Below are positions 5,508-7,378 of a DNA stretch of 7,378 nt, one piece after another. The number at the start of each line of letters is the position of its first letter. Position 1 is the first letter of the stretch. Below the pieces are notes generated by a model, which was not told where the DNA came from, did not search any database, and saw only the letters and a list, made by a program, of their open reading frames with translations. The translations under genes and the position numbers were made by a program. The DNA comes from DAOTTI01 sp034437795 (lineage in GTDB: Bacteria; Chloroflexota; UBA11872; UBA12225): assembly GCA_034437795.1 (NCBI GenBank), contig DAOTTI010000135.1:1-7378 (forward strand). Reading direction: 5' to 3'.

Positions 5508-7136
5508 ATGATCCGCGCGACTATCCACGAGACTGACGGCTCACCGGCCGGTGCTAGCTGCGCAGGCGAGGCAGGTGGCTCACCGGCCATCCCCGCCCGA
5601 GCCGGTGAAGTGGCCTACGTACCGCGCATCCCCGCCCGACCCGGTGAGGCCGGTGGCTCATGGGCTGGACGCGCCCGTGGCGCTGAGGCAGACGGCGTAC
5701 CGGCCGGTGATCGCTCGGGGGGGCAGGGCGGCAGACGCCGGCGCCTGCTGGGGGCAGGATTGGCGCTCAGCGGGGCGGCTGCGGTAGCGGCCCTGGGTGG
5801 CTGCAGGCTGGGGCCGTCCGGGGGCGGGGCTGCGCCGGGGGCCGGCGGGCAGGCGACGGGGAAGGTCACCTGGCTGCTGCGCAACAACGCCTTCGAGGTG
5901 GAGTGGGCCAACGGGGTGGTGCTGCCGGAGATGGCGCGCCGGTTCCCCCACCTGACGGTGGAACCGATGGTCGTGCCCGGAGGGGCCGAGTATGACGCCA
6001 AGCTGACGTCCCTGGCGGTGGCCGGCGACTCTCCGGAGGTGTGGACCCACTTTGGGGGGCGAAGCTACGTCGACTACGTGAAGCACGGCTGGCTGGAGGA
6101 TCTGACGGCGCTGATCCGGCGCGACAAGCTGGACCTGAACGCCTTTCTGCCCAACACGCTGGACTGGTTCAAGCTGCGCGGCAAGCAGTACGCCCTGCCG
6201 TTCTTCCAGAGCTATGGTTCCTTCGTCTTCTACAACAAGAACCTGCTGGCGCGGGCCGGGCTGAAGCCCCCGCCGGCCGACTGGAACGATCGGTCGTGGA
6301 CGTGGGACGCCATGGTCGAGTACGGCGCGAAGCTGACGAGCAACCCCGGCACGGCGGACGCGACCTACGGGCTCCTGGTGTTTGCCGACGGCGCCCAGTT
6401 CCTCTCGCAGACGCTGGCGCAGCTCTGGGGTGGCGACATCTTCCTGCCGGAGCACTACAAGGAGGGCATCGCCCCGCGCAGCCAGCTGGACTCGCCGGCG
6501 GCAATCCAGGGCCACCAGGAGCGCCAGGACCTGATCTTCCGGCGACGGGTGAGCCCCACGCCGGCGGACCGCCAGGCCCTGGGCGTCTCCGGCGACCTCT
6601 TCCAGGCGGGGAAGGTGGCCCTCTATCTCCACGCTGGATGGGCGGTCCGCAATTACACGACCGGGGTGAAGGACTTTGAGTGGGGGATCGCCGCCATTCC
6701 GCCGAAGGCGAAGGCGGCCGGCCCGCAGTTCACCGACGCCTGGATGCTGGGCCGGCAGGCGAAGAACAAGGAAGGGGGCTGGGCCCTGATCCAGTACCTG
6801 GTCGGCGCGGAGGGGCAGAAAGCGTGGGTGCGGGCCACCGGCAGCGGCCCGGCGGTGCGGGCGGCGGAGGACGAGTGGTTCCGGCTGATGGGCGACCGGA
6901 TGCCGGCTGCCGACCTGCGGAAGGTCACCGAGGGTGGGCTCAAGCACACGACGGAGCTGGCGCAGCACGTCTTCGCCAACTGGGCCGACATCAACAAGGT
7001 GATCCGCGAGGCGGTGGACCCGCTGTGGCGCAACGAGGCGACCGCCGCCGATGCCCTGCGCCGCGCCCGTCCCTTGCTGGACCAGGTGGTGGAGCAGACC
7101 TACCGCGAGTATCGGCCCATCCTGACCGGGGCGTGA
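5508..7136 (+). CDS. Extracellular solute-binding protein, family 1 (C)
   Basis: This 542-residue protein is longer than usual for the family because of an N-terminal extension. Residues 11-75 are five degenerate 13-residue repeats. They are followed by RRRRLLGAG (76-84), a hydrophobic run and LGGC (96-99), a plausible Tat lipoprotein signal with Cys99 as the lipidated residue. The mature domain is ordinary: LIRRD (202-206), GKQYALP (225-231), YNKNLL (242-247), WGGD (307-310) and QDLIFRRRVSP (340-350). These segments match protein A closely, so the two are paralogs. The start at 5508 is chosen for its Shine-Dalgarno; GTG 5457 and ATG 5481 are alternatives. A later start that skips the repeats would need GTG 5610 or TTG 5760, neither with a good ribosome site. 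Its role is binding an extracellular sugar or oligosaccharide; the ligand and partner permease are unknown. It has its own divergent promoter region. Confidence 0.87.
   Translation: MIRATIHETDGSPAGASCAGEAGGSPAIPARAGEVAYVPRIPARPGEAGGSWAGRARGAEADGVPAGDRSGGQGGRRRRLLGAGLALSGAAAVAALGGCRLGPSGGGAAPGAGGQATGKVTWLLRNNAFEVEWANGVVLPEMARRFPHLTVEPMVVPGGAEYDAKLTSLAVAGDSPEVWTHFGGRSYVDYVKHGWLEDLTALIRRDKLDLNAFLPNTLDWFKLRGKQYALPFFQSYGSFVFYNKNLLARAGLKPPPADWNDRSWTWDAMVEYGAKLTSNPGTADATYGLLVFADGAQFLSQTLAQLWGGDIFLPEHYKEGIAPRSQLDSPAAIQGHQERQDLIFRRRVSPTPADRQALGVSGDLFQAGKVALYLHAGWAVRNYTTGVKDFEWGIAAIPPKAKAAGPQFTDAWMLGRQAKNKEGGWALIQYLVGAEGQKAWVRATGSGPAVRAAEDEWFRLMGDRMPAADLRKVTEGGLKHTTELAQHVFANWADINKVIREAVDPLWRNEATAADALRRARPLLDQVVEQTYREYRPILTGA
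5538..5732 (+). repeat. Five in-frame 39-base repeats encoding 13-residue units
   Basis: Translated units are GSPAGASCAGEAG, GSPAIPARAGEVA, YVPRIPARPGEAG, GSWAGRARGAEAD and GVPAGDRSGGQGG. DNA support includes the identical 12-base GGCTCACCGGCC at 5538 and 5577, and a 21-base segment at 5588-5608 repeated at 5627-5647 with one mismatch, both 39 bases apart. The array ends exactly where the RRRR of the signal peptide begins. Units 4 and 5 are much more diverged. Confidence 0.7.
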
Positions 7137-7142
7137 GCGGGC

Positions 7143-7160
7143 GGGGGCGGACCCGCCCCC
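7143..7160 (+). terminator. GC hairpin just after protein C
   Basis: GGGGGCG (7143-7149) pairs with CGCCCCC (7154-7160) around the loop GACC, beginning six bases after the stop codon. It is stable but lacks a T tract, so termination would be non-canonical. It may mainly stabilise the mRNA 3' end. Confidence 0.38.
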
Positions 7161-7183
7161 CTGCGGCCGCGGCCGCGCGGGGA

Positions 7184-7204
7184 GGGTGAGGGCGGACCTC
7201 ACCC
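7184..7204. repeat. Second hairpin in the 3' region of protein C
   Basis: GGGTGAGG (7184-7191) and CCTCACCC (7197-7204) are perfectly complementary with a five-base loop. No T tract follows. The right arm leads straight into the interspersed repeat hairpin that starts at 7210. Confidence 0.5.
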
Positions 7205-7234
7205 CCTGGCCCCCTCTCCGACACGGAGAGGGGG
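7197..7234. repeat. Interspersed GC-rich hairpin repeat, perfect stem
   Basis: CCCCCTCTCCG (7210-7220) and CGGAGAGGGGG (7224-7234) form a perfect 11-base-pair stem with loop ACA. The CCTCACCCCCTGG lead-in is shared with the degenerate copy at 5253-5287. The reverse complement of the stem matches 223-247 at 22 of 25 positions. Confidence 0.65.
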
Positions 7235-7258
7235 ACGAGGGCTTCGGGGAGACGACAG

Positions 7259-7294
7259 CCCTCACCCCCTGCGGTCGGGGCCGCGCCGCACCCC
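7259..7294. repeat. Interspersed repeat module, second copy of 191-226
   Basis: It matches bases 191-226 at 34 of 36 positions (the core GGGGCCGCGCCGCACCCC is identical). It follows the perfect hairpin by 24 bases, whereas at the left end the module and hairpin are contiguous. The remaining bases to 7378 contain only a nine-codon reading frame (ATG at 7349) that I do not regard as a gene. Confidence 0.65.
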
Positions 7295-7378
7295 TGCCCT
7301 ACCCATCCAGGGCCTTTTCATCAGCTTCGCGCGCCTTCCCAGGAGAGCATGCCGGAGGCAGCCGGTCGGACCCGCTGA

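Noticed and set aside
5189..5590. 133-codon leftward frame between proteins B and C
   Set aside because: It spans the 14-base array and part of the 39-base repeats, has no domain, and lacks a convincing ribosome site. Its peptide repeats derive from the DNA repeats.
5658..7265. Long leftward reading frame of 535 codons opposite protein C
   Set aside because: It covers the whole of protein C antisense, is rich in Arg, Gly, His and Pro without family motifs, and its start lies in the repeat region at the right end.
7349..7378. Small frame at the right edge (ATG to TGA, nine residues)
   Set aside because: It is too short, with only AGGAG very close upstream. Nothing else supports it.

Overview
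The window is strongly GC-rich bacterial DNA with four genes that can be read with confidence and one cut off at the left edge. Three encode complete family 1 (UgpB/MalE-like) extracellular solute-binding proteins, each with an arginine-rich, Tat-like leader ending near a cysteine. The fourth is an intracellular alpha/alpha-barrel lyase whose putative metal-site residues fit pectate lyase family PL2. No permease, ATPase, transposase, RNA gene or CRISPR array is visible. The GC content, the family 1 binding-protein paralogs with twin-arginine leaders and the short GC-rich hairpin repeats between genes would suit a Chloroflexota-type or other high-GC carbohydrate-using heterotroph. That placement is inference only.

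Layout: bases 1-116 are the start of a leftward gene, seen only as its signal-peptide region. Bases 117-391 form a divergent intergenic region with a possible promoter pair, an interspersed hairpin repeat (191-247) and a 36-base direct repeat (265-333). The PL2-like lyase lies at 392-2050 (+). A 199-base gap holds a weak terminator candidate and an inverted repeat just before the next ribosome binding site. Solute-binding protein A lies at 2250-3614 (+) and converges on solute-binding protein B at 3790-5142 (-). Two strong hairpins sit in the gap between them. The divergent region 5143-5507 is rich in repeats: a duplicated 15-base block carrying the Shine-Dalgarno of protein B, a degenerate copy of the interspersed repeat, and seven tandem 14-base units. 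Solute-binding protein C lies at 5508-7136 (+), and its long N-terminus is five degenerate 13-residue repeats ahead of its Tat/lipoprotein signal. Three hairpins in a row and another interspersed repeat copy fill the right end.

Working together, the binding proteins would capture sugars or oligosaccharides outside the membrane. Transport machinery encoded elsewhere would import them. The lyase, which lacks a signal peptide, would cleave short uronate oligomers in the cytoplasm. A pectin-oligomer uptake and degradation locus is the simplest reading, but the substrate of the binding proteins cannot be deduced from sequence alone. I see no convincing new molecular system. The most unusual features are the 13-residue repeat leader of protein C and the seven-unit 14-base array just upstream of it.
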